Below, one piece after another: positions 14,587-24,256 of a stretch of DNA of 64,000 nt. A program made the translations under genes and the position numbers. The notes below the pieces were generated by a model that did no database searches, had not been told where the DNA came from, and worked only from the letters and a program-made list of their open reading frames with translations. The stretch is from NCBI GenBank assembly GCA_042867185.1, contig JBHZQV010000017.1, positions 1 to 64,000 of the forward strand. Reading direction: 5' to 3'. Each line of letters starts with the position of its first letter. The stretch's first letter is position 1. The DNA comes from Xylophilus sp042867185 (lineage in GTDB: Bacteria > Pseudomonadota > Gammaproteobacteria > Burkholderiales > Burkholderiaceae_C).

Positions 14587-17039
14587 CAGCGCACCCCGCC
14601 CGCAGCGGCATCGGCCGCGCCCTGCGCGCCCTGCACGGCCTGCACCTGCGGCCGGCACGCCACCTGCCGCAGCCCCTCTTCGTCGTACATCCGCGCCGAG
14701 AAGCCCGCCTGGCACAGCGGCCCGTTCTGCGGCCGGGCCAGCAGCGTGTTCTGCGGCTGCATCTGCCGCACGAAGACCACGCCGTCCCAGCCCACCAGGG
14801 TGTCGGTGCCGGTTTCGGTGTGGCGCACCGGCGTGCCCACCGGCAGCGGCACGCCCAGCGCATCCACCAGGGCGATGGTGGCCGAGCGCAGCGTCTGCAC
14901 CGGGATCTCCACCAGCGCGCCCATGCCGCCGCGCACGGCCACCTGCCGCTCGGTGACCGGCGCGAAGCGGTCGGCCGGCAGGTCGAGCAGATCCAGCTCG
15001 TAGCGGCCGCTGCGGTAGGCGGGCACCTGCGGCACCAGCAGGTAGCCCTGCGCGTCGGTGCGGCCGATCAGCTGCTGCTCGAAGCGCACCGGCACGTCGG
15101 GCACGCCGCCGGTGGAGACCAGCGCGAAGCCGTCGCCGATGCGGTTGGCGGCGAAGGCATGGCCGTCCATCAGGCCGAGCGAGCCGGAGGCGCCGGCCCA
15201 GCGCGCGGTCCGGTCGCCGGTGCCGTAGACGCCGCCCTGCACCAGCGCCACGTCGTTGCGGTACTGCACCGCGGCGGCGCGGTAGCGCTCCGCGCTGTCG
15301 CCGCCGAGCGATTGGGTGATGTTCCAGCCGAAGCCGCCGTCCGACGGCACCGCGTCCTGGTAGGTGGCCTGGGCGCGGGTGCTGTCGTTGCTGCGCACCG
15401 CGGCGGTGGAGACGCTGGCCCGCGCATCGAGCATGTAGGTCAGCTGCAGCCGCACCTGGGTGTCGCCCGTCTCCACCGTGCGGCCGGCGGTCATCGACAG
15501 GTAGACCCGGTCGCTCAGCGGCCGGCTGTAGCTGGCATAGGCGAGCCGGGTGCGGCCGCCAGCGATGCCGCCCTGCAGGTCGACCCAGCCGGCGCTGACC
15601 GAGCCGCGGCCGACCGGCAGGCTGCCCGAGAGCTGGCGGGTGCGCCGCTGCAGCCGGAAGCCGTCGTCGGCATAGGTGCTGGCGTCGCCGTAGCCGGCGG
15701 TGCGGCCGATCTGCTGCAGCGACACGCTGCCGCCGGTGCCGGTGTACTGGTAGCCGGCGCTGTACTGCCAGCCGCCCCGGCCGGCGTCGGGGTCGGCGTT
15801 GCCGAACGCGGGCGATGCGCCCGGCCCGCCCGCATCGGCCCGGCCCCGGCTCAGCGACGCGTTCAGGGTGCCGACCAGACCGGCCTTCACCAGCCCGCCG
15901 ATGCCGGCCACCGCCAGGCCGCGGCCCGCCTGGGCCTGGGCCTCCAGGGTGAGGCTGTCGTTCCAGCCCTGCCGCACCACGCCGCTGGCCACTGCGCGTC
16001 CGTAGCCGTAGCTGCGCAGGCCGTAGCCGCGCCGCAGCGCGCCGGCCGAGAAGGAATAGTCGACCAGCCCGGGCCGCAGCAGCTGCTGGCTGACGTAGAA
16101 GGGCAGCGCGGTGAGCACCTGGCGGCCCAGCGCGTCGGTGGCGACCACGGTGGCGGTGCCGGCGCCGTTGACGATCGGCAGCTCGCCCAGGCTGAACGGC
16201 CCGGCCTCCACCGGCCGGGCGGCCGCGCGGTAGCCGTTGACGAACAGGTCCACCGCCGAGGGCACCGCCGCCTGCCCCGCGAACTGCGGCAGCGGGTAGG
16301 TGACCAGGTCGGGCCGGATGCCGAAGTTGCGCGACCACTGCACCCCGCCGAGCCGCACCGCGCTGGTCCAGGGCAGCGCGCCGGTGACCACGTCGCCCAC
16401 CACGCGCTGGCTGGCGTCGTCGGGATCGACCCGGGTCCAGCGGGTGTCGTAGCGCAGGTAGCCGTCGGCGGCGCCGTCGCGGGTGCTGCGGTAGAGGCCG
16501 GTGTTCGACAGCGTGCCCAGCCGGCCGAAGGCGCGCTGCTCGGTCCAGAGCGAGCGCAGGCTGCTGCCGCGCGAGGTGGTGGTGTAGGCGTCGTAGTTCA
16601 GCAGCAGGCCGGTACCGTCGGCCAGTTCGGCGCGGCGCAGGTGGGGCGGCGTGTCGAAGGCCTGCAGCGGCAGCCAGTCGGTCGGCACGGTGATCAGCAG
16701 GCGCTGGCCCAGGCCGTCGTACTCGGTGGCGACGCCCGGCAGGCTGTCGACCGCCAGGCGGCTGCCGGCCGGCCGGGTGTTCTGCACATGCAGCCGGCGC
16801 AGCACCTCGGCCTCGATCTCGTAATGGTGGCCGCGCTGCGTCACCGGCACCACCTCGCCGCTGGCCCGGCCGTTGACGACCAGCTCCAGATACAGCGGCA
16901 CCGGCTCGGCCCCGGTGGCCGGCAGCGGCACCAGGGTGTCGGCCGCCAGCAGCCGCGGCAGGCACAGGCACAGCACCAGGGCGGGCAGGCGTCGCGCATG
17001 GAAGGGTGCCCGCACCGCCCGGGGCTCAGTCGGCCCCAT
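14586..17039 (-). CDS. Outer-membrane usher of archaic chaperone-usher pilus
   Basis: An 817-residue FimD/PapC-type usher. A signal sequence (ALVLCLCLPRLLAAD) is followed by the N-terminal domain that receives chaperone-subunit complexes. The middle of the 24-strand barrel shows ushers' hallmark phrase FSLGELPIVNGAGTATVVATDALGR. The C-terminal domains have GYLLVPQVPAYRSGRYELD and DTLVGWDGVVFV. It secretes and assembles the SCPU subunits encoded on both sides. The start overlaps the end of the chaperone gene by 14 bp. Confidence 0.9.
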   Translation of the reverse strand: MGPTEPRAVRAPFHARRLPALVLCLCLPRLLAADTLVPLPATGAEPVPLYLELVVNGRASGEVVPVTQRGHHYEIEAEVLRRLHVQNTRPAGSRLAVDSLPGVATEYDGLGQRLLITVPTDWLPLQAFDTPPHLRRAELADGTGLLLNYDAYTTTSRGSSLRSLWTEQRAFGRLGTLSNTGLYRSTRDGAADGYLRYDTRWTRVDPDDASQRVVGDVVTGALPWTSAVRLGGVQWSRNFGIRPDLVTYPLPQFAGQAAVPSAVDLFVNGYRAAARPVEAGPFSLGELPIVNGAGTATVVATDALGRQVLTALPFYVSQQLLRPGLVDYSFSAGALRRGYGLRSYGYGRAVASGVVRQGWNDSLTLEAQAQAGRGLAVAGIGGLVKAGLVGTLNASLSRGRADAGGPGASPAFGNADPDAGRGGWQYSAGYQYTGTGGSVSLQQIGRTAGYGDASTYADDGFRLQRRTRQLSGSLPVGRGSVSAGWVDLQGGIAGGRTRLAYASYSRPLSDRVYLSMTAGRTVETGDTQVRLQLTYMLDARASVSTAAVRSNDSTRAQATYQDAVPSDGGFGWNITQSLGGDSAERYRAAAVQYRNDVALVQGGVYGTGDRTARWAGASGSLGLMDGHAFAANRIGDGFALVSTGGVPDVPVRFEQQLIGRTDAQGYLLVPQVPAYRSGRYELDLLDLPADRFAPVTERQVAVRGGMGALVEIPVQTLRSATIALVDALGVPLPVGTPVRHTETGTDTLVGWDGVVFVRQMQPQNTLLARPQNGPLCQAGFSARMYDEEGLRQVACRPQVQAVQGAQGAADAAAGGVR

Positions 17040-17904
17040 GCGGCAGCGCCAGGGTGCGGCCGTTGACGGTCGCCCGCAGCACGTGGCCGGGCGGCGGTTC
17101 CTTCTCCAGCGGCCACTGCATCCGCTGGCCGGACAGCACGTAGCCGAGCAGGCCGGCGTTCACCGCCACCGGCGGCCGGCCGTCGGCCACCCAGTCGACC
17201 AGCGTGATCCGGCCGTGCGCGGTGCCGCGGTTGCGGATCGCCAGCGCCGGGCGGCCGGCCGGGGTGCGCACCACCCGGTAGTCGAGCTTCGGCTCCAGCA
17301 CCTGCGACGGCGCCGGGGTGCGGCGCGCGCCGGCGCTGGTGCTGGGCAGCGGCTTGTCGGGCCGCGCGTCGGGGCCGTAGAGGAAGAGCGGCACCGAGTA
17401 GCGCATCTGCAGGTTGACCGCCGCGCCGGCCGGGGGGGCGGCCGGCAGCGCCGGGGCGGGCGCCGCGCCGTCGGCCGGCGGTGCCGCGGCGGGCAGGGGC
17501 GGCGCGGTGCCGGGCAACTCGTCCACCACCACCCGGAAGGCCTGCTCGGTAAGCGGCGGCGCGGGGCGGGTGGCGATCAGCCGCACCATCTGCCGCTGGC
17601 GCGGCGGGATGCTGCTGATCGGCGGGCTGGCGATCACCTGCTGCTGCGGCGCCAGCGCATCCTCGCCCAGCGGCTGCTCCCAGCCGAAGACCCGTACCTG
17701 CATCGCGATCGGCTGGTCGCCCTGGTTCTCGATCCAGAGCGCGACCGCCTGCGGTTCGCCGACGATGACCGGATCGACCGGCCAGATCATGATCGGCGAG
17801 ACCGCCCCGGCGCCGCCGCCGGCCAGCGCCAGCACGGCGGCGGCGATGCAGCGGCGCGCGCCGGCGGCGGTGCGGCGCGGCCGCGGGCATGCGAGGGCGT
17901 TCAT
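17026..17904 (-). CDS. Periplasmic pilus chaperone, PapD/CsuC-like
   Basis: A 292-residue chaperone with a signal peptide. The mature N-terminal immunoglobulin domain holds the family blocks ALWIENQGDQP and PPRQRQMVRLI, and the second domain includes AIRNRGTAHGRITLVDW. It donates a beta strand to subunits in the periplasm. A Pro/Ala-rich insertion of about 30 residues (near 145-175, APPLPAAAPP and following) sits between strands of the first domain and is longer than in typical relatives. The start at 17904 was chosen over 17931 by signal-peptide shape. Confidence 0.86.
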   Translation of the reverse strand: MNALACPRPRRTAAGARRCIAAAVLALAGGGAGAVSPIMIWPVDPVIVGEPQAVALWIENQGDQPIAMQVRVFGWEQPLGEDALAPQQQVIASPPISSIPPRQRQMVRLIATRPAPPLTEQAFRVVVDELPGTAPPLPAAAPPADGAAPAPALPAAPPAGAAVNLQMRYSVPLFLYGPDARPDKPLPSTSAGARRTPAPSQVLEPKLDYRVVRTPAGRPALAIRNRGTAHGRITLVDWVADGRPPVAVNAGLLGYVLSGQRMQWPLEKEPPPGHVLRATVNGRTLALPHGAD

Positions 17905-17911
17905 GCCGGTG

Positions 17912-18508
17912 CTACCAGGACAGGGTGACACGCACCGTGTCGGTATAGGTGCCGGCCACCGCGCCCGCGCCGGGCAGCGTCACCATGCCCATCACCGGCA
18001 GCGCGGTGGGCGACGCACCCAGCGCCAGCCCCAGGGCCGACCCCGGCACCAGCGGCTGGTTGCCGCTGGCGGTCATGAAGAGGGCATAGGGCAGGTAGAC
18101 GCCGCTGCCGTTGTGGAGCCGGCGCTGCTGGCCGCTGGCATGGGCCCCCGCATCCACCGTCACCTGCATCGTGGTGCCCGGCGTGCATTGCAGCAGCGAC
18201 TGGTTGGCGGTGCTCGACAGCGGCACGCTCACGTTGCCGGTCCGCAGTGCCGAGTGCGTCCCGAAATCCAGCCGCCCGATCTTCAGATCGGTCACCTGCG
18301 CCGGGTCGGAGGCCACCTGGCAGCCGGGCGAGATGGTGGCGCCCACGGTGAAGCCGGCGGTGGTGGGCACCTGCACCGCCGCGCCGGCCTGCAGCGCCAG
18401 CGCCAGGGCCCACGACGCGGTGCACAGCAGCGGACCCGCACCGGCACACCGCGTGCCGCGCCGCACGCCGTGGCGCCAGGGGTTCGCCGGGGAACGGTGC
18501 CGCCGCAT
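17912..18508 (-). CDS. Spore-coat-U domain pilus subunit
   Basis: A 198-residue single-domain pilin. A basic N-terminus and signal region end near LQAGAAVQV. The SCPU domain has cysteines in ISPGCQV and LLQCTPGT, and the C-terminal strand is TVRVTLSW. It is secreted through the chaperone and usher encoded directly downstream (7-bp gap to the chaperone). It is probably a minor or adaptor subunit, since the first gene of such operons usually encodes the main shaft pilin. Confidence 0.8.
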   Translation of the reverse strand: MRRHRSPANPWRHGVRRGTRCAGAGPLLCTASWALALALQAGAAVQVPTTAGFTVGATISPGCQVASDPAQVTDLKIGRLDFGTHSALRTGNVSVPLSSTANQSLLQCTPGTTMQVTVDAGAHASGQQRRLHNGSGVYLPYALFMTASGNQPLVPGSALGLALGASPTALPVMGMVTLPGAGAVAGTYTDTVRVTLSW

Positions 18509-18566
18509 GGTGGGGATCCTGTTGCAGCCGGGGTGCGGATTCCGGAGCCCTGCCGCTGGCCATCGG

Positions 18567-19178
18567 CTAGAAGGTCAGGGTGACGATGACCGTGTCGACG
18601 TAGGTGCCCGAGGGCAGCGCCGACGTGCTGGTCTTGTTGACCAGGCCATAGATCGGCAGGTTGAAGGCCGACCCGGCGGCCGGGATCGTCACGCCCAGCG
18701 GCTGTCCGATCGCGTAGGTGGCGGTGTGGCCCGGGTCCTGGAAGATCTCGTAGGGCACGAAGGCGGTACCGTTGCTCATCGCCCGGCTGCCCGGCCCGAT
18801 GGCGGTGCCCGAGCCGGCGTGGCCGCCGCCGTTGACCGTGATCGTCAGGCCCGATACGTCGGGCGAGCACAGCACCTGGGTGACGCCCGAACCGCCGCTG
18901 CCGCCGGTGACCGTGGCCGACACCGGGCCGACGAAGGTGGAGGGCCGCGAGCCGAAGTCGAGCGTGCCCAGGTTGACGTTGTTGCCCACCCCGGTGACGC
19001 CGTTGACGATCAGGCAGCCGGTGCTGAGGGTGATGGTGGAGACCAGCTCGCCGGTGAGCGTCGCCGCCGGGCTGCCGCCCGCGGCCAGCAGGCCCAGGGC
19101 CGCTGCGGCGGCGGTGGCGCCGCGCAACCTCCGGCGGGGGGACCGGTGCACGCCGGATGCGGATCGAAGGGCTGTCAT
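18567..19178 (-). CDS. Spore-coat-U domain pilus subunit, probable major pilin
   Basis: A 203-residue first gene of the pilus operon. The signal peptide ends around GGSPAATL, and the SCPU fold has a disulfide pair (STGCLIV and VLCSPD). The mature body is Gly/Ser/Thr-rich, and the final strand is DTVIVTLTF. The start at 19178 is supported by an AGGAGA site seven bases upstream. Position and composition suggest the shaft subunit. Confidence 0.82.
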   Translation of the reverse strand: MTALRSASGVHRSPRRRLRGATAAAAALGLLAAGGSPAATLTGELVSTITLSTGCLIVNGVTGVGNNVNLGTLDFGSRPSTFVGPVSATVTGGSGGSGVTQVLCSPDVSGLTITVNGGGHAGSGTAIGPGSRAMSNGTAFVPYEIFQDPGHTATYAIGQPLGVTIPAAGSAFNLPIYGLVNKTSTSALPSGTYVDTVIVTLTF

Positions 19179-19230
19179 AGCGGTCTCCTGGGATGAGCAC
19201 ATCACCCCGGAGCGCCTGTCGCCGGGGATT

Positions 19231-19272
19231 TAAAGCTGGGTGAATATTGACAGCTTTATTGCCCGGGTACAA
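19231..19272 (-). promoter_or_regulatory. Pilus operon promoter with inverted repeat
   Basis: TAAAGCTG (19231-19238) and CAGCTTTA (19251-19258) form a perfect 8-bp inverted repeat around 12 bp. On the minus strand a sigma70-like pair fits: TTGTAC (19267-19272) and AATATT (19243-19248), 18 bp apart. The -10 lies inside the dyad, so a protein bound there would occlude RNA polymerase. The rest of the 312-bp divergent gap to 19490 shows nothing else. Confidence 0.45.
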
Positions 19273-19490
19273 CAGGGCCAACACCTTTCCAAGGCCGGTA
19301 CCGGGCGGTGCAATCGCCCCTTTTCCGGGCACCGCCGGCAGCGGGACGGTGGCATGCCGCATGCGTATGCACCCGGACATATAACGGCGCCACGGCGTCG
19401 CCGCACCCCTGTCTGCAGGCATGATCTGGCACCGTCTCCGGCGTGCGCCCCTTTTCGGCACGCCGGCCGCCCAACCCCGAGCGAAATCCT

Positions 19491-20795
19491 ATGCAAACAA
19501 ACGCTGCTTCCCAGAAAAAGAGCATCCTCGCGGCCGTCATCGGCAACGCGCTGGAGTGGTACGACTTTCTGGCCTTCGCCTTCATGACGCCGATCGTGGC
19601 CAAGCTGTTCTTCCCGAGCAACCCGGCAGACCCCGACAACAACATCAACCAGATCCTGCTGACCACCGCCGTCTTCGGCGTGGGCTTCTTCATGCGGCCG
19701 GTGGGCGGCATCGTGCTGGGCCTCTACGGCGACCGCAAGGGCCGCAAGGCCGCGATGGTGATGGTCACCGGCCTGATGGCGGTGGCGATCGCGCTGATCA
19801 CCCTGGCCCCCACCTACGCGGCGGTCGGCATCCTGGCGCCGCTCTTCATCGTGCTGGCGCGGCTGCTGCAGGGCTTCGCCGCCGGCGGCGAGTTCGGGAC
19901 CTCCACCGCGCTGCTGATCGAGATGGCACCGCCCGGCAAGCGCGGCTTCTACGGCTCGTGGCAGATGACCGGCCAGATGGTCGCCCTGCTGCTGGGCGCG
20001 GCCGCCGGCACGCTGATCACCGAGATCTTCACCCAGGAGCAGCTGATGGCCTGGGCCTGGCGCCTGCCCTTCGCCTTCGGCCTGCTGATCGTGCCGGTGG
20101 CGATCTACATCCGCCGCCACGTGGAAGAGCCCGCGGCCTTCCAGCAGATGAAGGCCGCCCAGGCCGCCGGCACGGTGCGCCAGGCGACGCTGGCCGAGAT
20201 GCTGCGCAGCCACCTGCGCGAAACCCTGGTCGGCATGGGCCTGGTGGTGACGCTGACGGTGTCGATCTACATCACCTTCACCTACCTCACCACCTTCAGC
20301 ACGGTGACCTTGAAGCTGCCGCTGCGCGACACCTTCCTGGTGCAGATGGCCAGCGCCGCCTTCATGATCGTGCTGATGCCGATCATGGGCGCCTGGTCCG
20401 ACCGCGTCGGCCGCCGGCCGCTGATGATCGGCTCGCTGATCGGTTATCTGCTGGTGCTGTACCCGGCGTACGCCTGGTTGACGGCCGAGCCGTCGATCAC
20501 CCGGCTGCTGGTGGCCCAGCTGTCGATCTGCGTCTTCGTGTCGGTGTACTTCGGCGTGTTCAGCACCGTCATCGCCGAGCTGTTCCCGGCCAACGTGCGC
20601 TCGCTGGGCATGTCGATCGCCTACAACATCGCGGTGATGGTGTTCGGCGGGTTCGCGCAGTTCATCGTCACCTGGCTGATCCGCGCCACCGGCTCGCCGA
20701 TGGCACCGGCCTACTACGTGATGTTCGGCGTGGTCGTGGGCCTGGTCGCCGCCTTCTTCATCCGGGACCGCACCCACGACGCCACCATCCACTGA
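19491..20795 (+). CDS. MFS transporter, metabolite:H+ symporter (MHS/KgtP-ProP) type
   Basis: A 434-residue 12-helix inner-membrane symporter. It starts with the family phrase GNALEWYDFLAFAF. The loop 2-3 signature is MRPVGGIVLGLYGDRKGRKA, and helix 5 has QGFAAGGEFGTS. The second half repeats the loop motif as DRVGRRPLMI. MHS members import dicarboxylates, shikimate, proline/betaine or similar acids with H+. Substrate is undetermined. Its stop codon is the first element of a structured repeat. Confidence 0.9.
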   Translation: MQTNAASQKKSILAAVIGNALEWYDFLAFAFMTPIVAKLFFPSNPADPDNNINQILLTTAVFGVGFFMRPVGGIVLGLYGDRKGRKAAMVMVTGLMAVAIALITLAPTYAAVGILAPLFIVLARLLQGFAAGGEFGTSTALLIEMAPPGKRGFYGSWQMTGQMVALLLGAAAGTLITEIFTQEQLMAWAWRLPFAFGLLIVPVAIYIRRHVEEPAAFQQMKAAQAAGTVRQATLAEMLRSHLRETLVGMGLVVTLTVSIYITFTYLTTFSTVTLKLPLRDTFLVQMASAAFMIVLMPIMGAWSDRVGRRPLMIGSLIGYLLVLYPAYAWLTAEPSITRLLVAQLSICVFVSVYFGVFSTVIAELFPANVRSLGMSIAYNIAVMVFGGFAQFIVTWLIRATGSPMAPAYYVMFGVVVGLVAAFFIRDRTHDATIH

Positions 20796-20916
20796 AAAGG
20801 TGTGAGAGAACCTACTGCGCGGCCCGATTGCGCGCCTGCGGTCCTCACCGTACGAGAGTACGGCTCCGGTCCTCGGCGCACACTCGGGCCGCTCGCTACG
20901 GTTCTTTCACACCTTT
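20793..20916 (+). repeat. Stop-codon-linked hairpin repeat (family A), copy 1
   Basis: Directly after the transporter TGA comes AAAGGTGTGAGAGAACC (20796-20812). It pairs with GGTTCTTTCACACCTTT (20900-20916) at 16 of 17 positions. Inside lie GCGGCCCGA (20819-20827) with TCGGGCCGC (20884-20892), and a central CCGTAC-GAGA-GTACGG hairpin (20848-20863) with a GNRA-type loop. The direct repeats CGGTCCTC flank the central hairpin. A homologous copy stands at 49351-49474 on the other strand, also fused to a transporter stop. Confidence 0.8.
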
Positions 20917-20952
20917 CGCGTTGCGTGAAAACACGGGGACCGGCCAGGTCGT

Positions 20953-20969
20953 GCTACATAATTCATAGC
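20953..20969. repeat. Dispersed 17-bp palindromic repeat, copy 4
   Basis: GCTACATAATTCATAGC followed by the tail TAATAGCCGAC. It is 59 bp upstream of the marC start, in the AT-rich promoter pocket. Confidence 0.7.
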
Positions 20970-21027
20970 TAATAGCCGACACGGGACAACGGCTAGAGGG
21001 CTATTCGTACCATATCTACACGCTGCC

Positions 21028-21750
21028 ATGAACCTGCCCCTGCCCGATCTGCTGCTGGCCTTCGGCAAGAGCTTCCTGCTCGTGGTGGCGACGCTGCTGC
21101 CGATCGTCAATCCGCCGAGCACCGCGCCGCTGTTCCTGTCGCTGACCGAGGGCGCCTCCGACGCCACGCGCAAGCTGCTGGCGCAGCGGGTGGCGCGCAA
21201 CGTGTTCCTGCTGATGGCGGCGGGCACGGTGGTCGGGTCGTTCGTGCTCGACTTTTTCGGGATCTCGCTCGACATCGTGCGGGTGGGCGGCGGGCTGCTG
21301 GTCTCGGCCATCGCCTGGCGGCTGATCAACACCAACCAGGCCGGCTCGCCGCCGGCCGAGCGGCTGGCCGAGGCCTACACGCCCGAGATGGTGAACCGCA
21401 CCGCGTTCTACCCGCTGTCGTTTCCGCTCACCTGCGGCCCGGGCTCGCTGGCCGCGACGATCACCGTGGGCGTGAGCCTGGTCGACCCGTCGTTCACCGC
21501 CACCGCGGCCCGCAGCGCCGGCGCGGCCGTCGGCCTGTTCGTGATCGCGCTGGTGACCTTTCTCTGCTACCGCTACGCACAGGCCCTGCTGCGGCCGCTG
21601 GGCGAGACCGGCACCATCGTCTTCCTGCGGCTTTCGGCCTTCATCCTGCTGTGCCTGGGCATCCAGATCTTCTGGAGCGGCGCGGGCGCCCTGCTGGCCG
21701 AGGCGGTGCAGCGCGGCATGGTGCCGGGCGCGGCGTCGGGCGTGCTGTAG
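21028..21750 (+). CDS. MarC/NAAT family membrane protein
   Basis: A 240-residue integral membrane protein with six predicted helices. Family phrases are LLPIVNPPSTAPLFLSLT near the start, GGGLLVSAIAWRLI, and TCGPGSLAATITVGVSL in the middle. MarC proteins have been described as amino-acid exporters or channels, but function remains uncertain; the historical link to multiple antibiotic resistance is not supported for the family. The gene stands alone between repeat elements and recX. Confidence 0.88.
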   Translation: MNLPLPDLLLAFGKSFLLVVATLLPIVNPPSTAPLFLSLTEGASDATRKLLAQRVARNVFLLMAAGTVVGSFVLDFFGISLDIVRVGGGLLVSAIAWRLINTNQAGSPPAERLAEAYTPEMVNRTAFYPLSFPLTCGPGSLAATITVGVSLVDPSFTATAARSAGAAVGLFVIALVTFLCYRYAQALLRPLGETGTIVFLRLSAFILLCLGIQIFWSGAGALLAEAVQRGMVPGAASGVL

Positions 21751-21836
21751 CCGGGCAGGACGCAGACGCACGGCACACTGCGACCGACGCAGGGCGTGAG
21801 GCGAAAGCACGCCGCGCCGTGTGCGGCAGCGAAACG

Positions 21837-22313
21837 TCAGTCGTCGAAGCCCGCCTCGTCGTCCTCCGCCCCACCCCTGCCGGCCAGCACCTTGCGCACC
21901 GTCTCGCCGCCGAAGCCGCGCGCCATCAGGAAGCGCATCTGCCTGCCGCGCTGCTGGGCGTCCTGCGGCGGCGCGTCGAACTTGCGGCGCCAGATGTCGT
22001 GGGCGCGGGCCAGTTCGCTGCCCTGCAGGCCGGCCACGGCGTCGGCGACCGCCTCGGGGGCGATGCCCTTGGCCTGCAGTTCCTGGCGGATGCGGGCCGC
22101 GCCCAGCCGGGTGGCGCGGCGCTGCACCACCGAATGCACCACCCGCGCCTCGCTGATGAAGCCCTTGGCGGTCAGTTCGTCGAGCGCCGCCGCCAGCTCG
22201 CCCGGCTGCTCCTCGTGCTGGCGCAGCCGCCGCTCCAGCTCGGTCCGCGAATACTCCCGGCCCGCCAGCAGCCGCAGGGCACGGCCTTTGAGCGACGGCT
22301 TACCGAAGGCCAT
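21837..22313 (-). CDS. recX: Regulatory protein RecX
   Basis: A 158-residue protein of three-helix repeats that caps and disassembles RecA filaments, limiting strand exchange. Signature phrases are LLAGREYSRTELERRL, ALDELTAKGFISEARVVHSVVQRRA, and a C-terminal RGRQMRFLMARGFGGETVRKVL. It lies downstream of recA on the same strand across a 123-bp gap with one 17-bp repeat, the normal recA-recX order. The acidic tail EDDEAGFDD is typical. Confidence 0.9.
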   Translation of the reverse strand: MAFGKPSLKGRALRLLAGREYSRTELERRLRQHEEQPGELAAALDELTAKGFISEARVVHSVVQRRATRLGAARIRQELQAKGIAPEAVADAVAGLQGSELARAHDIWRRKFDAPPQDAQQRGRQMRFLMARGFGGETVRKVLAGRGGAEDDEAGFDD

Positions 22314-22363
22314 GCGCCGTCCGGCAGGCCGCTGCGGCCGCGCCGCACGCACGACGGCCACCC

Positions 22364-22380
22364 GCTACTGAATCGATAGC
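22364..22380. repeat. Dispersed 17-bp palindromic repeat, copy 2
   Basis: GCTACTGAATCGATAGC, identical to 94-110. It is located between recA and recX, where it could separate their transcripts. Confidence 0.75.
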
Positions 22381-22436
22381 AGGTGGCCGGCAGGGGGCAC
22401 CGGCTGGCGCCCCTTTCCCTTCGAAAATCCGGCGGG

Positions 22437-23507
<1,071 letters not shown>

Positions 23508-23567
23508 GAAAAACTCCAGTGGTTCAATGACTTGCAACGGATTCCAGCGACTGAGGGTAAGCACAGG

Positions 23568-23583
23568 CTGGATGCTTGAACAG
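23568..23583 (-). promoter_or_regulatory. Imperfect SOS (LexA) box upstream of recA
   Basis: On the minus strand this reads CTGTTCAAGCATCCAG, matching the CTGT-N8-ACAG LexA consensus except one base in the right half-site. It lies 61-76 bp before the recA ATG, the usual distance for LexA control. Betaproteobacterial boxes normally have an AT-rich core, which is weaker here. Confidence 0.5.
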
Positions 23584-23648
23584 TATTCTAGGGACGGTGT
23601 GCCAGCGCGTACACCCCATATTTGGTCAGTTTGGCTTACCATCTGCCG

Positions 23649-24143
23649 ATGGCCGAAACATCCGAAATCCTGTCGCCCGACCCCGACGACGACCGCTGGC
23701 GCGAGGCCCACCTGGGCCGGCTGCTGGGCCATGCGATGCGCCGCTTCGACGAGCGGGTGCTGGCGCTGATGGCCCACGACGCCCAGGTGCCGCTGGCGCT
23801 CTCCAATCTGGCGGCGCGGTCGCAGGTGACGGCGGCGCACATCCACATCACCCGCCACCTGCCGCTGCCCGGCGCCCGCCTGACCGAGCTGGCCGCCGCC
23901 GCCGGCATGAGCAAGCAGGCGATGGGCGACCTGGTGGACCAGTGCGAGGCCTGGGGCCTGGTGCTGCGGACGCCCGACCCGCGCGACGCGCGCGCCCGGC
24001 GGGTGTGCTTCACCCCGGCGGGGCGCGACTGGCTGGCGGGTTTCCAGCGCGCGGTGGCGCAGGCCGAGGCCGAGTTCCACACGGCCGTCGGCGATGCGGT
24101 GGCGACGGTGGTGCGGCTGGGCCTGGAGGCCTACGCCACCTGA
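23649..24143 (+). CDS. MarR-family transcriptional regulator
   Basis: A 164-residue winged-helix protein. The dimer helix is HLGRLLGHAMRRFDERVL. The recognition region LTELAAAAGMSKQAMGDLVDQCEAWGLV is followed by the beta-wing DPRDARARRVCFTPAG with the family's conserved D-R-A/R-x-K/R-like pattern. It is divergent from recA with 141 bp between. The direct repeat TTTGG-N6-TTGG at about 23621-23634 just before the start may be its operator. Ligand unknown. Confidence 0.82.
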   Translation: MAETSEILSPDPDDDRWREAHLGRLLGHAMRRFDERVLALMAHDAQVPLALSNLAARSQVTAAHIHITRHLPLPGARLTELAAAAGMSKQAMGDLVDQCEAWGLVLRTPDPRDARARRVCFTPAGRDWLAGFQRAVAQAEAEFHTAVGDAVATVVRLGLEAYAT

Positions 24144-24256
24144 TCCGCGGCACGCGGCAGCGGCCATGCCCGCCGGGTCGCCGGATCGGCTATCCAACCG
24201 CACCGGCCTCCGGTACCCTCGGGCATGGATTTTTTTGCCAGTTGAAAAATGAGCCG

